Assembly (NCBI RefSeq): GCF_900103825.1
Contig: NZ_FNIF01000005.1
Location: 124,001 to 188,000 of the forward strand
DNA: 64,000 nt
DNA from: Paenibacillus sp. yr247
GTDB taxonomy: Bacteria; Bacillota; Bacilli; Paenibacillales; NBRC-103111
Reading direction: 5' to 3'
In this document: piece after piece, positions 18,669-27,748 of the stretch
Layout of the letters: every line of letters starts with the position of its first letter
Numbering within the stretch: position 1 is the first letter of the stretch
Program-made: the position numbers and the translations under genes
The notes under the pieces: generated by a model
Told to the model about the DNA's origin: nothing
The model's input: only the letters and a program-made list of their open reading frames with translations
Databases searched by the model: none

Positions 18669-18795
18669 GTAAGTCCCCTCCTGCGAAAAAATGGCATAAT
18701 TCACTTTAAGAGTATAGCTTCTTGAATAAATTTGCAAACATTACAATACGGAACAGACCCCAAAGGGATCATACGTTCGCCATGTTCATCATAAC

Positions 18796-18834
18796 AAAAA
18801 AGCCGCTTAACTGCTACACAGTTAAACAGCTTTT
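18796..18834 (-). terminator. terminator after the ABC multidrug exporter operon
   Basis: On the minus strand AAAAGCTGTTTAACTG pairs with CAGTTAAGCGGCTTTT around a 5-base loop and runs into six T. It lies 10 bases past the stop of the second exporter gene. Confidence 0.85.
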
Positions 18835-18843
18835 CTCAGAAAG

Positions 18844-20691
18844 CTAAACGGCGTCTTGCAAAAATTTGTACTGGGCTTGAATAAGTCCATAGTAAATCCT
18901 TTGTTCCTTCATGAGTTCCTCATGATTCCCGATCTCCATCATACGCCCATGATCTAGCACAACGATTTTGTCAGCATTGCGAATCGTGGATAGTCTGTGC
19001 GCCACGATAAAGGATGTTCGACCAGCGAGCAGCGTTTTCAGAGCCTCCTGAATTTTCAGCTCCGTATCCGTATCAATACTTGCCGTTGCTTCATCCAGGA
19101 TGAGTACTCGCGGATCTGCCAGCAGCGCCCTTGCAAAGGAAATCAACTGACGTTGGCCCATCGACAGCACGTTGCCGCGCTCTTGAACCTCCGTATCATA
19201 GCCATTCTGTAAGCTCATGATAAAATCATGTGCATGAACAGCCTTGGCTACTAGTTCAACTTCTTCATTCGTTGCATCTAAACGGCCGAAGCGGATATTG
19301 TCCCGAATTGTACCCGAGAAAATAAACGTATCTTGAAGCACGACACCGATTTGTGAACGCAAGCTTTGAATGGTTACGTTCCGAATATCCTGACCATCGA
19401 TAAGTATTTTGCCTTCAACAGGATCATAGAAACGGCACAATAAATTCATGATAGTGCTTTTACCCGATCCAGTATGACCGACTAACGCAATAGATTGCCC
19501 AGCCTGTACGTCTAAATTAATCCCATTGAGAGCTGGTCTACCTGGCTCATATTCGAATACGAGATTCTCAAACTTCACATTTCCTTGGATACTTGAAAGT
19601 GGTTTCGCATCTTCTATTTCAGCGACGCTTGGCTTTTCATCGATAAACTCAAAAATCCGCTCCGCTGAGGCCATTGCAATAAGAAGTTGAGAATACATTT
19701 GTCCTAATCGCGTAATAGGTTCCCAGAAATAGCCTATGTAAGTAGCAAATGCAACCAGTAAACCAACTGATATTTCCTCAGTTTGAATTAAATGAGCCCC
19801 TAACCAGAACAGAATACAGTAGCCAATAGCCCCTGTAATTTCAATTAAAGGACCAAATGATTGATTGAGCATCGAAGCTCGGTTCCAGGATAACCGATTG
19901 ACCATATTCATTTTAGTAAAGAACTGAATATTTTCTTTTTCTTGAGAATAGGCTTGGGTGACTCTAATCCCTTGAATACACTCATTTAAATGCGCATTCA
20001 GACGAGATTGCTTCATCGTAACGTCCTGCCAAGCGTGACGAATCTTTTTACGTAGCTTGGTCGATATCAAGAACATAATCGGAACAGTCACAATGATCGC
20101 AGCACCTAGTTTGAAATTAAAAGTTAACAAAATAATAATTATGCCACAGAGCTGAACAATATCAATTAATAAGTTCACTACACCATTCGTAAACAAATCT
20201 TGCAACGAGTTCACATAATTCGTTACACGAACGAGTACGGAGCCAGCAGGACGTGTATCGAAGAAGCGGAACGACAGCTTCTGAATATGACTGAATAAAT
20301 CATGACGCAGATCGTAGATGACACGCTGGCCAATCATATTCGTGTACTTGATCCGAAAGGTATTTGCTAGCCATTGAATGACATATACGCTTAGCATAAT
20401 GCCAACAATGAGCAGAAGCAGATTCTTATCCCTAGGTATGATGGCTCCATCAATCGCTTCACGAATGAGCAGTGGAACTGTCAGCTTAGTGATTGCGCCA
20501 ACCAACATCATAATAATGATAATTGGCAGCATTTGTTTCCGATAAGGCTTCATATAACTAAACAAACGTTTCAGTTGACTCCAATCAAAAGGCTTATCAA
20601 TCAGTTCATCATCTTGATAAACGAATCGTTGTCCAGCTTGGGATTCTTCTTTTTGGGCAGATGCCTCGGCTTGCTTCGAATTAGAACTCAA
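18844..20691 (-). CDS. heterodimeric ABC exporter subunit with canonical Walker B and altered signature
   Basis: A multidrug-type half-transporter of 615 residues: six transmembrane helices (about 45-330), then a nucleotide-binding domain with Walker A GHTGSGKST and Walker B LILDEATASID with intact catalytic Glu. The signature is LSMGQ rather than LSGGQ. Its partner has the complementary defect, so the pair would form one good and one degenerate ATP site, as in the BmrC/BmrD (YheI/YheH) type. It overlaps the preceding gene by 4 bases. The transported drug is unknown. Confidence 0.9.
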   Translation of the reverse strand: MSSNSKQAEASAQKEESQAGQRFVYQDDELIDKPFDWSQLKRLFSYMKPYRKQMLPIIIIMMLVGAITKLTVPLLIREAIDGAIIPRDKNLLLLIVGIMLSVYVIQWLANTFRIKYTNMIGQRVIYDLRHDLFSHIQKLSFRFFDTRPAGSVLVRVTNYVNSLQDLFTNGVVNLLIDIVQLCGIIIILLTFNFKLGAAIIVTVPIMFLISTKLRKKIRHAWQDVTMKQSRLNAHLNECIQGIRVTQAYSQEKENIQFFTKMNMVNRLSWNRASMLNQSFGPLIEITGAIGYCILFWLGAHLIQTEEISVGLLVAFATYIGYFWEPITRLGQMYSQLLIAMASAERIFEFIDEKPSVAEIEDAKPLSSIQGNVKFENLVFEYEPGRPALNGINLDVQAGQSIALVGHTGSGKSTIMNLLCRFYDPVEGKILIDGQDIRNVTIQSLRSQIGVVLQDTFIFSGTIRDNIRFGRLDATNEEVELVAKAVHAHDFIMSLQNGYDTEVQERGNVLSMGQRQLISFARALLADPRVLILDEATASIDTDTELKIQEALKTLLAGRTSFIVAHRLSTIRNADKIVVLDHGRMMEIGNHEELMKEQRIYYGLIQAQYKFLQDAV

Positions 20692-22523
20692 TGTGCTAAC
20701 CTTCTTTCTTTCGAAGAGGATTGGTTTTGAGTATCCATATCCGAATCTGTATCCTTAGCAGCTGCAGCTTGATCCCCGGCAGCCGATTGTTGAGGTTGAT
20801 CCGCATACTGAATCTCATAAGTTTGGCGGTAAAGTCCATCCTGCTGCAGAAGCTCCTGGTGGGTGCCTCTTTGTATAATCCGTCCTTTATCCAAAACAAT
20901 AATTTCATTGGCGTGCTTCAAGGAAGAAATCCTATGGGCAATGACGAATGTTGTCCGCCCTCTCATAACCTCTCCGAAGCCCGCTTGAATCTCATGTTCT
21001 GTTTCCATATCAACAGCGCTTGTTGCATCGTCCAGTACAAGGATTTTAGGATCCTTAATCAGTGCCCTAGCGATGGCAATCCGCTGCTTTTGACCGCCTG
21101 ACAAGCCTAGTCCGCGCTCACCGACAACCGTGTCATAACCTTCCGGCAGCTCCATAATGAAATCATGGGCTTTGGACAGCTTCGCTGCACGAATAATATC
21201 ATCCATCGTGACATCCTTAAGTCCATAAGCGATATTGTTGCGTATCGTAGATGAGAACAAGAATGTCTCTTGAAATACAGTCGCAATCTGATTGCGATAG
21301 CTCTCTAATTGTAAAGAACGAATATCTTTACCATCCAACAGGACCTTGCCATCTTTCACGTTATAAGCTCTCATCAGTAAGGAAATCACTGTTGTTTTGC
21401 CCGAACCTGTGCTGCCCAGAAGGCCAATGACAGAGCCCGGAGCAGCATCAACCGTGAAATTATAGAGTGAAGGCTGTTTTTCCGGATATGAGAATGTGAC
21501 ATTCTCAAAACGCACATGCCCTTTCACATCTTCGTTCTTCAAAGCAATTGCTTCCTGCTGATCTTTCACGTGCATGTATTGATGCAGGATTTCCAAAATT
21601 TTCTCACCGGAAGCCTTTGTTTGCGTAAAGTTATTGATATGAAAGCCAAGACCCCACATGGGACCAATGATATACCAAATGAGACTAAAGCAAGCTACGA
21701 GCTCACCTAACGTAATGGTATTTTCGATCACCATGTAACCGCCTACACCGAGCAAAGTAACCACACTCAGATTCGCCAATATCTCCATGATGGGAAAATA
21801 CTTAGCCCAGATCCCTGAGGTTTCTATATTCATGGCCTTATAATCCTCATTGCGAGCTGAAAACTTTGTTACTTCATGAGGTTCACGTGCGAATGATTTC
21901 ACGGTTCGAACCCCTGTAATATTTTCTTGTACCGCGGTAGTCATCGAACTGAGAGATTGACGCACCATCCGAAAAGCAGGATGAATTTTGCCCTCAAAAC
22001 GAACCGCAGTAAACGCCAGAAATGGCATCGTTATCATAGTAAGTAAAGCCAGTTTCCAGTTAATCGAGAACATCATTCCCATGCCGAAAATCAGCATCAA
22101 TAATACGTTTAAAAGCTGCGCAAAGCCGAAGCCGATAAATTGACGAATGGCTTCCAAATCTGCTGTCAATCTGGACATTAAGTCCCCTGTTCTAGCCTGA
22201 TCGTAATACTGAAACGATAAGTACTGCAGCTTGTTATATAGCGCATTTCGCAAATGATACGCTACGCGGTTACCTAATCGGCCTCCGCTCAAGCCATGAA
22301 GAAATTGAAACATCCCCTTCAAAGATACGACGAAAACAACCACGAGCGCTAACTTGGGAACGAGCTCAAATTGTTTCTTAGCGATCACGTCATCGATTAA
22401 ATACCGAAGCAAATTCGGATAAACGAGACCAAGCGCAGTTGCTGTCGCTAAACATAAAATCGCTCCAAAAAATAATTTTTTCTCTGGCCAAAAATACGGC
22501 TTCAGTTGCCTGAACACATCCAC
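20688..22523 (-). CDS. heterodimeric ABC exporter subunit with Asp in place of catalytic Glu
   Basis: The other half-transporter. The GTG at 22523 (MDVFRQLKPYFWPEKK) is chosen because GGAGGGG lies seven bases before it; the longer TTG frame would start within that ribosome site. Product 611 residues. It has a six-helix membrane domain, Walker A GSTGSGKTT, a canonical LSGGQ signature, and Walker B LVLDDATSAVD, where Asp replaces the catalytic Glu. Its Walker motifs and the LSMGQ of the partner would together make the degenerate site. An unusual 35-residue Gln/Ser/Asp-rich tail follows the ATPase domain. Confidence 0.9.
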   Translation of the reverse strand: MDVFRQLKPYFWPEKKLFFGAILCLATATALGLVYPNLLRYLIDDVIAKKQFELVPKLALVVVFVVSLKGMFQFLHGLSGGRLGNRVAYHLRNALYNKLQYLSFQYYDQARTGDLMSRLTADLEAIRQFIGFGFAQLLNVLLMLIFGMGMMFSINWKLALLTMITMPFLAFTAVRFEGKIHPAFRMVRQSLSSMTTAVQENITGVRTVKSFAREPHEVTKFSARNEDYKAMNIETSGIWAKYFPIMEILANLSVVTLLGVGGYMVIENTITLGELVACFSLIWYIIGPMWGLGFHINNFTQTKASGEKILEILHQYMHVKDQQEAIALKNEDVKGHVRFENVTFSYPEKQPSLYNFTVDAAPGSVIGLLGSTGSGKTTVISLLMRAYNVKDGKVLLDGKDIRSLQLESYRNQIATVFQETFLFSSTIRNNIAYGLKDVTMDDIIRAAKLSKAHDFIMELPEGYDTVVGERGLGLSGGQKQRIAIARALIKDPKILVLDDATSAVDMETEHEIQAGFGEVMRGRTTFVIAHRISSLKHANEIIVLDKGRIIQRGTHQELLQQDGLYRQTYEIQYADQPQQSAAGDQAAAAKDTDSDMDTQNQSSSKERRLAH

Positions 22524-22741
22524 TTTGGGGCCCCTCCTCAAGAAGGATAATTTGGAAAAGCTAGGTAAGCGTAATAATACTTAATGAATCTTAACACCAT
22601 CCCTAGGTGCGAGCAATCAAAGGAATGAGGGATTTAAACGCTTAAACGCTCATAACTCCACAAAAATGTGCAGAAATCCCCGCTATTCTTTAAAATCATC
22701 CCAATAACCATAGATGTAAGCCTTTTCATGGAAATGCATAG

Positions 22742-22783
22742 AAAAGGGTTGGCCATGTTCAATTGAACCGGTCCAACCCTTTT
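22742..22783 (-). terminator. terminator of dynA
   Basis: AAAAGGGTTGG and CCAACCCTTTT form an 11-bp stem, with GTTCAATTGAAC able to pair within the loop. It sits 10 bases after the dynA stop. The U-tract is short (CTTTTC). The remainder of 22542-22741, upstream toward the exporter genes, shows no gene. Confidence 0.75.
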
Positions 22784-22792
22784 ATTTATTTA

Positions 22793-25700
22793 TTAAACAA
22801 ACGACCTTAATTGATGCTGTTTGGATATAAGTTCGTTCAAATCAATCTTCATTTCCAAGGCATCGCGCATCCCCTCGGCATGTTCATTTAACTGCAGCAG
22901 CATTTGATTTTTCTGTTTGTTCAGCCAAATTTCCAATTGATCTGCATAGGCCTCTTCAAGCTCCAATGCTTGCTGCTCGATAAATTGAGCTACCGGTGTT
23001 GTCATTCGATTTTCTAGATCTGCCCTGAGCTTGCTTTTACCATCGCCCTCGAAAAATTGCTTCGCATTATTGAAATAACTTTGGAGCATCTTGATAGATA
23101 TGTCAGGAACTTCTAGTTTAGATCTGATTTCTGGAGTTACAAATGAACTTGACTCATATGTGCCGCTTTCGAATCCTTCCATCACCTGACGAAGCTGCTC
23201 TTCCCAACGCTTTACACGGCTCTTACTGATCAGATTCATACGATTCTCGACCCGAAGCGTCGTAGCCAATACTTCTTGGGAAAGATCATAGCCAATCATA
23301 CGCAGCAGCTCACCCCAAGCGGACTGAAGAGCTAGTTTCGGATCTTTGGCTTCATCCCTGAAGGTTGAAGGATTAAAGGCGTAATTGTACAATTCGCCGA
23401 AGCGGTACATCGTCCGCTGCTTGACGTAGTACAAAAGTTCTTGAATTTCCTTCTTCAATTCTTTATGCTCTGTGTCAAAAAGGGTACTTTCCAGCAGCTC
23501 TGCTCCGGCATGCTCCGCTTGCCCAAGCTGCGTTAGCTGAAGCTTCCTATGTTCTTCCCCAGATTGCGCACTTTCCAGCCATTGCTGCATCGTAGCAATC
23601 GCGCGATTCAGCTCCAAATTAGCCGCATGAATAGAGACCTCGCTAAGCTCATTGAAGGTAAACTTCACAAACTCTTGTTCAAAAGGTCGTATGCCTGATT
23701 GCTTAACCAACTCTTCGTTCCCTATTATTTTTCCCTCGGCAGCCAAATAGCTGGAGATTGGATAAATACGCGGATTTCGAATACCGTGCTGCAGCAAATT
23801 TGTCTCCACATGTTTAATTACACCATCTAGTTCTTCCGTGCTAGCCGCAAGGTCAGCAGCATTTACGATGAAAAACATTTTATCCATCTCAAAACTATCC
23901 TTCACGCGTCCGAGCTGTAAAAGGAATTCACGGTCTGCTTGCGAGAAAGCGTGATTGTAATAGGTCACAAAAAGAATAGCATCCGCATTCTTAATATAGT
24001 TAAAAGCTACTCCTGTATGGCGGGCATTAATGGAATCTGCCCCTGGCGTGTCAACGAAAATAATGCCTTGTTCGGTCAATGGATTTGAATAATATAATTC
24101 AATAAATTCAACAAAACATGACTTGGATTCGTCAGCGACATAGCTTGGGAACTGATCTTTGGTGATTTTCAGTTCAGTGCCTAAATGGACTTGAGCAAGT
24201 GTCCAGCCTTTCTCCACAGCCTTTAGGAAGGAATAGTGCGGCTTTCCTTTTGCCGTGACGTGCGCGGGAGACAATGCGCTTATGCGTTTCAACGCAGATG
24301 CCATATCTGTCGCTTGCACGCCAAGTATTTCTAAGGAATAGAGAACGTCCTGCAGAATCGCATCCGCCTTTTTCATCTTAACTTTGGCCGTTCCATGCGG
24401 CCAGCCTTCCTGAGGCGGCATGATCTTGTTGATTGCTGCCGTTGTCGGGTTTGGCGAGACAGGCAGCACTCTTTCACCAATCAATGCGTTGGCGAAAGAA
24501 GATTTACCGGCGCTAAAGGCGCCGAACAGGGCAATCGTGAACGTCCGCTGCCGCAGACGTTCCGATTTCTCGCGCATGGAGCGCGCGATCGACCTCATCG
24601 ACGGCAGTCCGTCGATGAGGCTCGAGGCCGCTTGCAGCGCAGCGGCCTTGCGCTCCATGCGCCTACCGTGTTCACCCGTGGTGAACGCGGTAGGCACTGA
24701 TGACGCTGCCTCCGCAGGGGCAGCTGTAGTGCCTGCGGCCGCCGATGCCGTGGCAGCGGCCTGCAGGATCGTGTCCATGGAGGTCACGCGCAGACCCGCG
24801 ATTTGCGGGGAGGCTGCCTTCACCTCCATAGGCGAATAATGCTGCGCATCCGGCAACGCTGGCGCGTGCGGTCTTGGCCAGCTGGCCATGCGCAGCAGCT
24901 GGGCCTCTGCCGCCGCATCGGCTTCCTCGAGGCGCTGCAGTTCCCGGAAAGCGCTAAGGCGGCCGCCTAGCGCTTCAAGCTCGGCTGCAAGCGCCTCAAC
25001 CGCTTGCACAGAGTGCTCGCGAACTGCAGCCGCGAGCAGATCAATCACAGCAAATGCTTGTTTGCGATACTGCTGCTTAATATCTGATGACACTTGCTTC
25101 ATGTAGTTAAGGGTATACTCACCGCCGAAAGTCGCGCCGGAGTTTACTTGTGCCGCAAGCCACTGCGTCGTAACATCAACCTGAAGGGCTTCGATCTGCT
25201 CTGTAATCGCTGGATCGTACTGCCCGTGGTCCTGCGCTGCCTTCTTCAAGGCATCCCGCAGATGCCAGTCGAGCTTTGCTTCCACCTGCTCAGCGAGATC
25301 CGCCTGAAACGCGGCTAGCCGTTTCTCCGTTTCCACGGCTGTCTGGACAGCTCGTGAGAAAAACCCCACCTTGAACCCAGGCTTCCGGCTCTCCAAATAC
25401 GCGTGAGCCTGATCCCGGGTTAAGGCCGGCGTAATGTTGGCATTCTCGATAATCATGCCAACTTCCTTACGCAGCCCTGCCGTTAATGCTTCCGGCAGTC
25501 CCTTCAAATCCGAAAGCTCTTCCTGCTTTGCAGCAGCTTGCGCCTGAACCTCCTGCACGTCGCCTTCCTGGCTGATCTGCTCCATGAGCTCCGCCTTCTG
25601 CGGCTCATGCTGCTCAGCCAGCCATTTGCCGTGCTCTGCTGCCAGATAGCGCGCAGATGCGTCGATGCTGAAGCTTCGCAGCTCATCACCGCGCTCAATC

Positions 25701-26491
25701 AAACGACTCAGGAGCCATTGCAGCTTCGTATATTCATTATGCGGATGACTCGGCTCCTTCATCGTGACGTACAGCAGATCATCCGGCTCTATTCCCCAGC
25801 TCAGAAAGGCTTGCTTCGTTCCCTCCTGATACTGTGCGAAAGGCAGCTCCCATTCTTTGTGTTTATCAATCATATTGACAACGAGATAGAGGGGTTTGCC
25901 CCACTCTTTCATCTTCTTCGTAAACGCGAGATTGACTTCGGATTGCACATGGTTATAATCCATGACATAGAACACAACATCCGCTAGATGTAAGGCCGAC
26001 TCCGTGGATTGATGATGCGCATCGTCCGTAGAATCAATACCGGGAGTGTCCAGAAGCGCTGTATGCTCACCCAGAAACGAAATCGGATAAGTAATCTCTA
26101 CCGTTTCAATATCAGTGCCATTTACGCAATATGCCTCCAACTCATCAAGCGCGATCGTCTTTGTTGTTCCCTGAGAATCCCCATCGTCTTCCTTCCATCG
26201 ATGCGTAACATGAGCGCCTGGCGCCCCATTTCGGATACTTACGATGTTCGCACTTGTTGGAATTGGACTGGAGGGGAGCAGCGCATTTCCGCAGAGCTGA
26301 TTAATTAAGGTCGATTTCCCCGCAGAGAAATGACCGCAAAACGCAATATTCATCCGTCCTGAATCTATTTTGTCGAGCAGCTGTCCTAGCTTAATCGCAT
26401 TATCCAGATCTCCCGCTGCACGCATCACAACCTGCATTTTCCTGATCGCATCCGGCATGACCGAGATACTTGTATCTATCGCTTGCGCCAT
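22793..26491 (-). CDS. dynA: double dynamin-like GTPase (DynA type)
   Basis: A 1232-residue protein with two dynamin modules in tandem, the arrangement of Bacillus DynA (about 1190 residues), which tethers and fuses membranes and supports survival of membrane damage. The first P-loop GHFSAGKS is at residues 53-60, with DTPGIDS and NMIDKHKE following. The second P-loop GAFSAGKSS is near residue 657, with DTPGADS and NAADLA. Each is followed by a long helical stalk. The linker between modules (about 480-650) is Ala/Glu-rich, and its DNA is GC-rich and packed with inverted repeats. Nth and a small unknown gene lie upstream; a terminator separates dynA from them. Confidence 0.9.
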   Translation of the reverse strand: MAQAIDTSISVMPDAIRKMQVVMRAAGDLDNAIKLGQLLDKIDSGRMNIAFCGHFSAGKSTLINQLCGNALLPSSPIPTSANIVSIRNGAPGAHVTHRWKEDDGDSQGTTKTIALDELEAYCVNGTDIETVEITYPISFLGEHTALLDTPGIDSTDDAHHQSTESALHLADVVFYVMDYNHVQSEVNLAFTKKMKEWGKPLYLVVNMIDKHKEWELPFAQYQEGTKQAFLSWGIEPDDLLYVTMKEPSHPHNEYTKLQWLLSRLIERGDELRSFSIDASARYLAAEHGKWLAEQHEPQKAELMEQISQEGDVQEVQAQAAAKQEELSDLKGLPEALTAGLRKEVGMIIENANITPALTRDQAHAYLESRKPGFKVGFFSRAVQTAVETEKRLAAFQADLAEQVEAKLDWHLRDALKKAAQDHGQYDPAITEQIEALQVDVTTQWLAAQVNSGATFGGEYTLNYMKQVSSDIKQQYRKQAFAVIDLLAAAVREHSVQAVEALAAELEALGGRLSAFRELQRLEEADAAAEAQLLRMASWPRPHAPALPDAQHYSPMEVKAASPQIAGLRVTSMDTILQAAATASAAAGTTAAPAEAASSVPTAFTTGEHGRRMERKAAALQAASSLIDGLPSMRSIARSMREKSERLRQRTFTIALFGAFSAGKSSFANALIGERVLPVSPNPTTAAINKIMPPQEGWPHGTAKVKMKKADAILQDVLYSLEILGVQATDMASALKRISALSPAHVTAKGKPHYSFLKAVEKGWTLAQVHLGTELKITKDQFPSYVADESKSCFVEFIELYYSNPLTEQGIIFVDTPGADSINARHTGVAFNYIKNADAILFVTYYNHAFSQADREFLLQLGRVKDSFEMDKMFFIVNAADLAASTEELDGVIKHVETNLLQHGIRNPRIYPISSYLAAEGKIIGNEELVKQSGIRPFEQEFVKFTFNELSEVSIHAANLELNRAIATMQQWLESAQSGEEHRKLQLTQLGQAEHAGAELLESTLFDTEHKELKKEIQELLYYVKQRTMYRFGELYNYAFNPSTFRDEAKDPKLALQSAWGELLRMIGYDLSQEVLATTLRVENRMNLISKSRVKRWEEQLRQVMEGFESGTYESSSFVTPEIRSKLEVPDISIKMLQSYFNNAKQFFEGDGKSKLRADLENRMTTPVAQFIEQQALELEEAYADQLEIWLNKQKNQMLLQLNEHAEGMRDALEMKIDLNELISKQHQLRSFV
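24539..25038. repeat. dense array of perfect inverted repeats inside dynA
   Basis: At least nine hairpins in 500 coding bases (left / right arm): 24539-24545/24556-24562 (7 bp); 24593-24604/24609-24620 (12 bp, 4-nt loop); 24625-24632/24641-24648 (8 bp); 24661-24676/24680-24695 (16 bp with one T-G wobble, 3-nt loop); 24733-24742/24756-24766 (10 bp, one bulge); 24841-24849/24888-24896 (9 bp) enclosing the 14-bp palindrome 24875-24888; 24951-24973 (12-bp palindrome with flanking arms); 24986-24993/25001-25008 (8 bp); 25014-25021/25031-25038 (8 bp). Another lies at 25583-25609. Confidence 0.8.
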
Positions 26492-26548
26492 TCGTCCATT
26501 CCGCTCCTTATATACCGATCTTCTTCACACTTGCCTATGATGATACAG

Positions 26549-26573
26549 AAAAAAATCTCCCATAGGGAGATTT
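26549..26573 (-). terminator. terminator between the 91-residue gene and dynA
   Basis: AAATCTCCC and GGGAGATTT pair around a TAT loop and run into TTTTTTTC on the minus strand. It is 5 bases past the small gene's stop. Confidence 0.88.
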
Positions 26574-26578
26574 AGTTT

Positions 26579-26854
26579 TTAGGACATAACCACTTTTTCT
26601 TTTTCCGGTAAGAAAATTTCAAATACATCGCGATGCTGCAAAATCGTAATGTCTGAGTCTTTCACTTTCATCACGACTACCTCAGTTTTAGTTTTCATTT
26701 TGTCTATGTAATTCTGAGGAACCTCACCTGATTCACTGACAGTTATACCTTCAATGACTTTTTCCTCATTATCGGCTAATGGCGTGTTAATTACTTGTTC
26801 AAAAATATCAGAGAACAATTCAAAACTATTGGTATATACGGCGATGCATTTCAT
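26579..26854 (-). CDS. hypothetical protein, 91 residues
   Basis: The start is placed at the ATG at 26854 (MKCIAVYTNSFELFSDIF) because AAGGATGGG precedes it; the longer frame has no ribosome site and overlaps nth. The protein is soluble and acidic, with alternating strands and helices and a C-terminal ITILQHRDVFEIFLPEKEK. No signal peptide or membrane segment is seen. It begins 25 bases after the nth stop and is followed by a terminator, so it is co-transcribed with nth. I do not recognise the family and give no function. Confidence 0.75.
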   Translation of the reverse strand: MKCIAVYTNSFELFSDIFEQVINTPLADNEEKVIEGITVSESGEVPQNYIDKMKTKTEVVVMKVKDSDITILQHRDVFEIFLPEKEKVVMS

Positions 26855-26879
26855 TTCAATCCCATCCTTTGTCTGCATA

Positions 26880-27551
26880 TCATTTGTTTGTAATAGTTTT
26901 CCTACTTGCACTCGGTTTCATACGTTTCTTGCCCTCACGGCAATTGTCCAATAATGGGCATATCGTGCATTGCGGGTTCTGAGCTTTGCAGTGATACCGA
27001 CCGAAGAATATAAGGCGATGATGCGTCTGTGTCCATTCTTCACGCGGAACCTTCTTCATCAACTTCTTTTCAACTTCAAGGACCGAATCATCCCAGCCAG
27101 CTAGGCCTAGTCTTTTGGCTACTCGTTCCACATGGGTATCTACGGCAATCGCAGGTACTCCAAAAGCGTTCGATACAACGACATTTGCCGTTTTACGGCC
27201 TACGCCTGGCAGCTCGACCAAGTGTTCGTGCTTCTCTGGAATTTCGCCATCAAACTTGTCCAGCAAGAGTTGACACAATTTTTGAATATTGCTTGCCTTA
27301 TTTCGAAATAGTCCAATCCGACGAATGTCTTGCTCCAGCTCCGAAAGTGGGACGGCCAAGTAATCTTCAGGACACTTATATTTCTGAAATAAATCCAATG
27401 TCACCTTATTCACGGTTTCATCGGTGCATTGAGCCGATAGCAGTACAGCAATCGTTAATTCAAACGGATTACTGTGACGCAGCTCGCAATGTGCATCCGG
27501 AAAGAGTTCACCTATGGTATCCAAAATATGCCTTACTAACTTCTGCGTCAT
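26880..27551 (-). CDS. nth: endonuclease III (DNA glycosylase/AP lyase)
   Basis: A base-excision-repair enzyme that removes oxidised pyrimidines and cleaves the abasic site. The 223-residue product has the helix-hairpin-helix LPGVGRKTA with catalytic Lys K120, and VDTHVERV with Asp D138. The [4Fe-4S] ligands C188-x6-C195-x2-C198-x5-C204 are all intact. A basic 17-residue tail follows. In B. subtilis nth follows asnS-dnaD; here it is about 23 kb away, so that cluster is rearranged. AAGGA precedes the ATG. Confidence 0.95.
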   Translation of the reverse strand: MTQKLVRHILDTIGELFPDAHCELRHSNPFELTIAVLLSAQCTDETVNKVTLDLFQKYKCPEDYLAVPLSELEQDIRRIGLFRNKASNIQKLCQLLLDKFDGEIPEKHEHLVELPGVGRKTANVVVSNAFGVPAIAVDTHVERVAKRLGLAGWDDSVLEVEKKLMKKVPREEWTQTHHRLIFFGRYHCKAQNPQCTICPLLDNCREGKKRMKPSASRKTITNK

Positions 27552-27675
27552 GTCTTTACTTCCTTAGGGTCGTAATATTCTCCAGTTTAGCGAATTGTGA
27601 CGTTAGAATCAATGCTTGAAAGCGTCAAAATGCGAACATTTTCTAAAAAATTGCCATATTTATTTTTAAAATAAT

Positions 27676-27722
27676 AAAAAAAACCGTCTGCATTAGAAGT
27701 CAAGCTCCTAATATACAGACGG
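27676..27722 (-). terminator. terminator of the envelope operon (after the SLH gene)
   Basis: CCGTCTGTATATTAGGAG pairs with CTTCTAATGCAGACGG (imperfect in the middle), followed by eight T on the minus strand, 26 bases beyond the SLH gene stop. Confidence 0.85.
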
Positions 27723-27748
27723 ACGAACTTTATTTTTTGTTCAAAACC

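Noticed and set aside
24395-24839. Long open frames on the plus strand opposite dynA
   Set aside because: They arise from the high GC and inverted repeats of the dynA linker, have no ribosome site, and code for Arg/Ala/Ser-rich low-complexity peptides.
27029-27619. 196-codon open frame antisense to nth
   Set aside because: nth has all catalytic and cluster residues; the antisense frame has no ribosome site and an unnatural composition.
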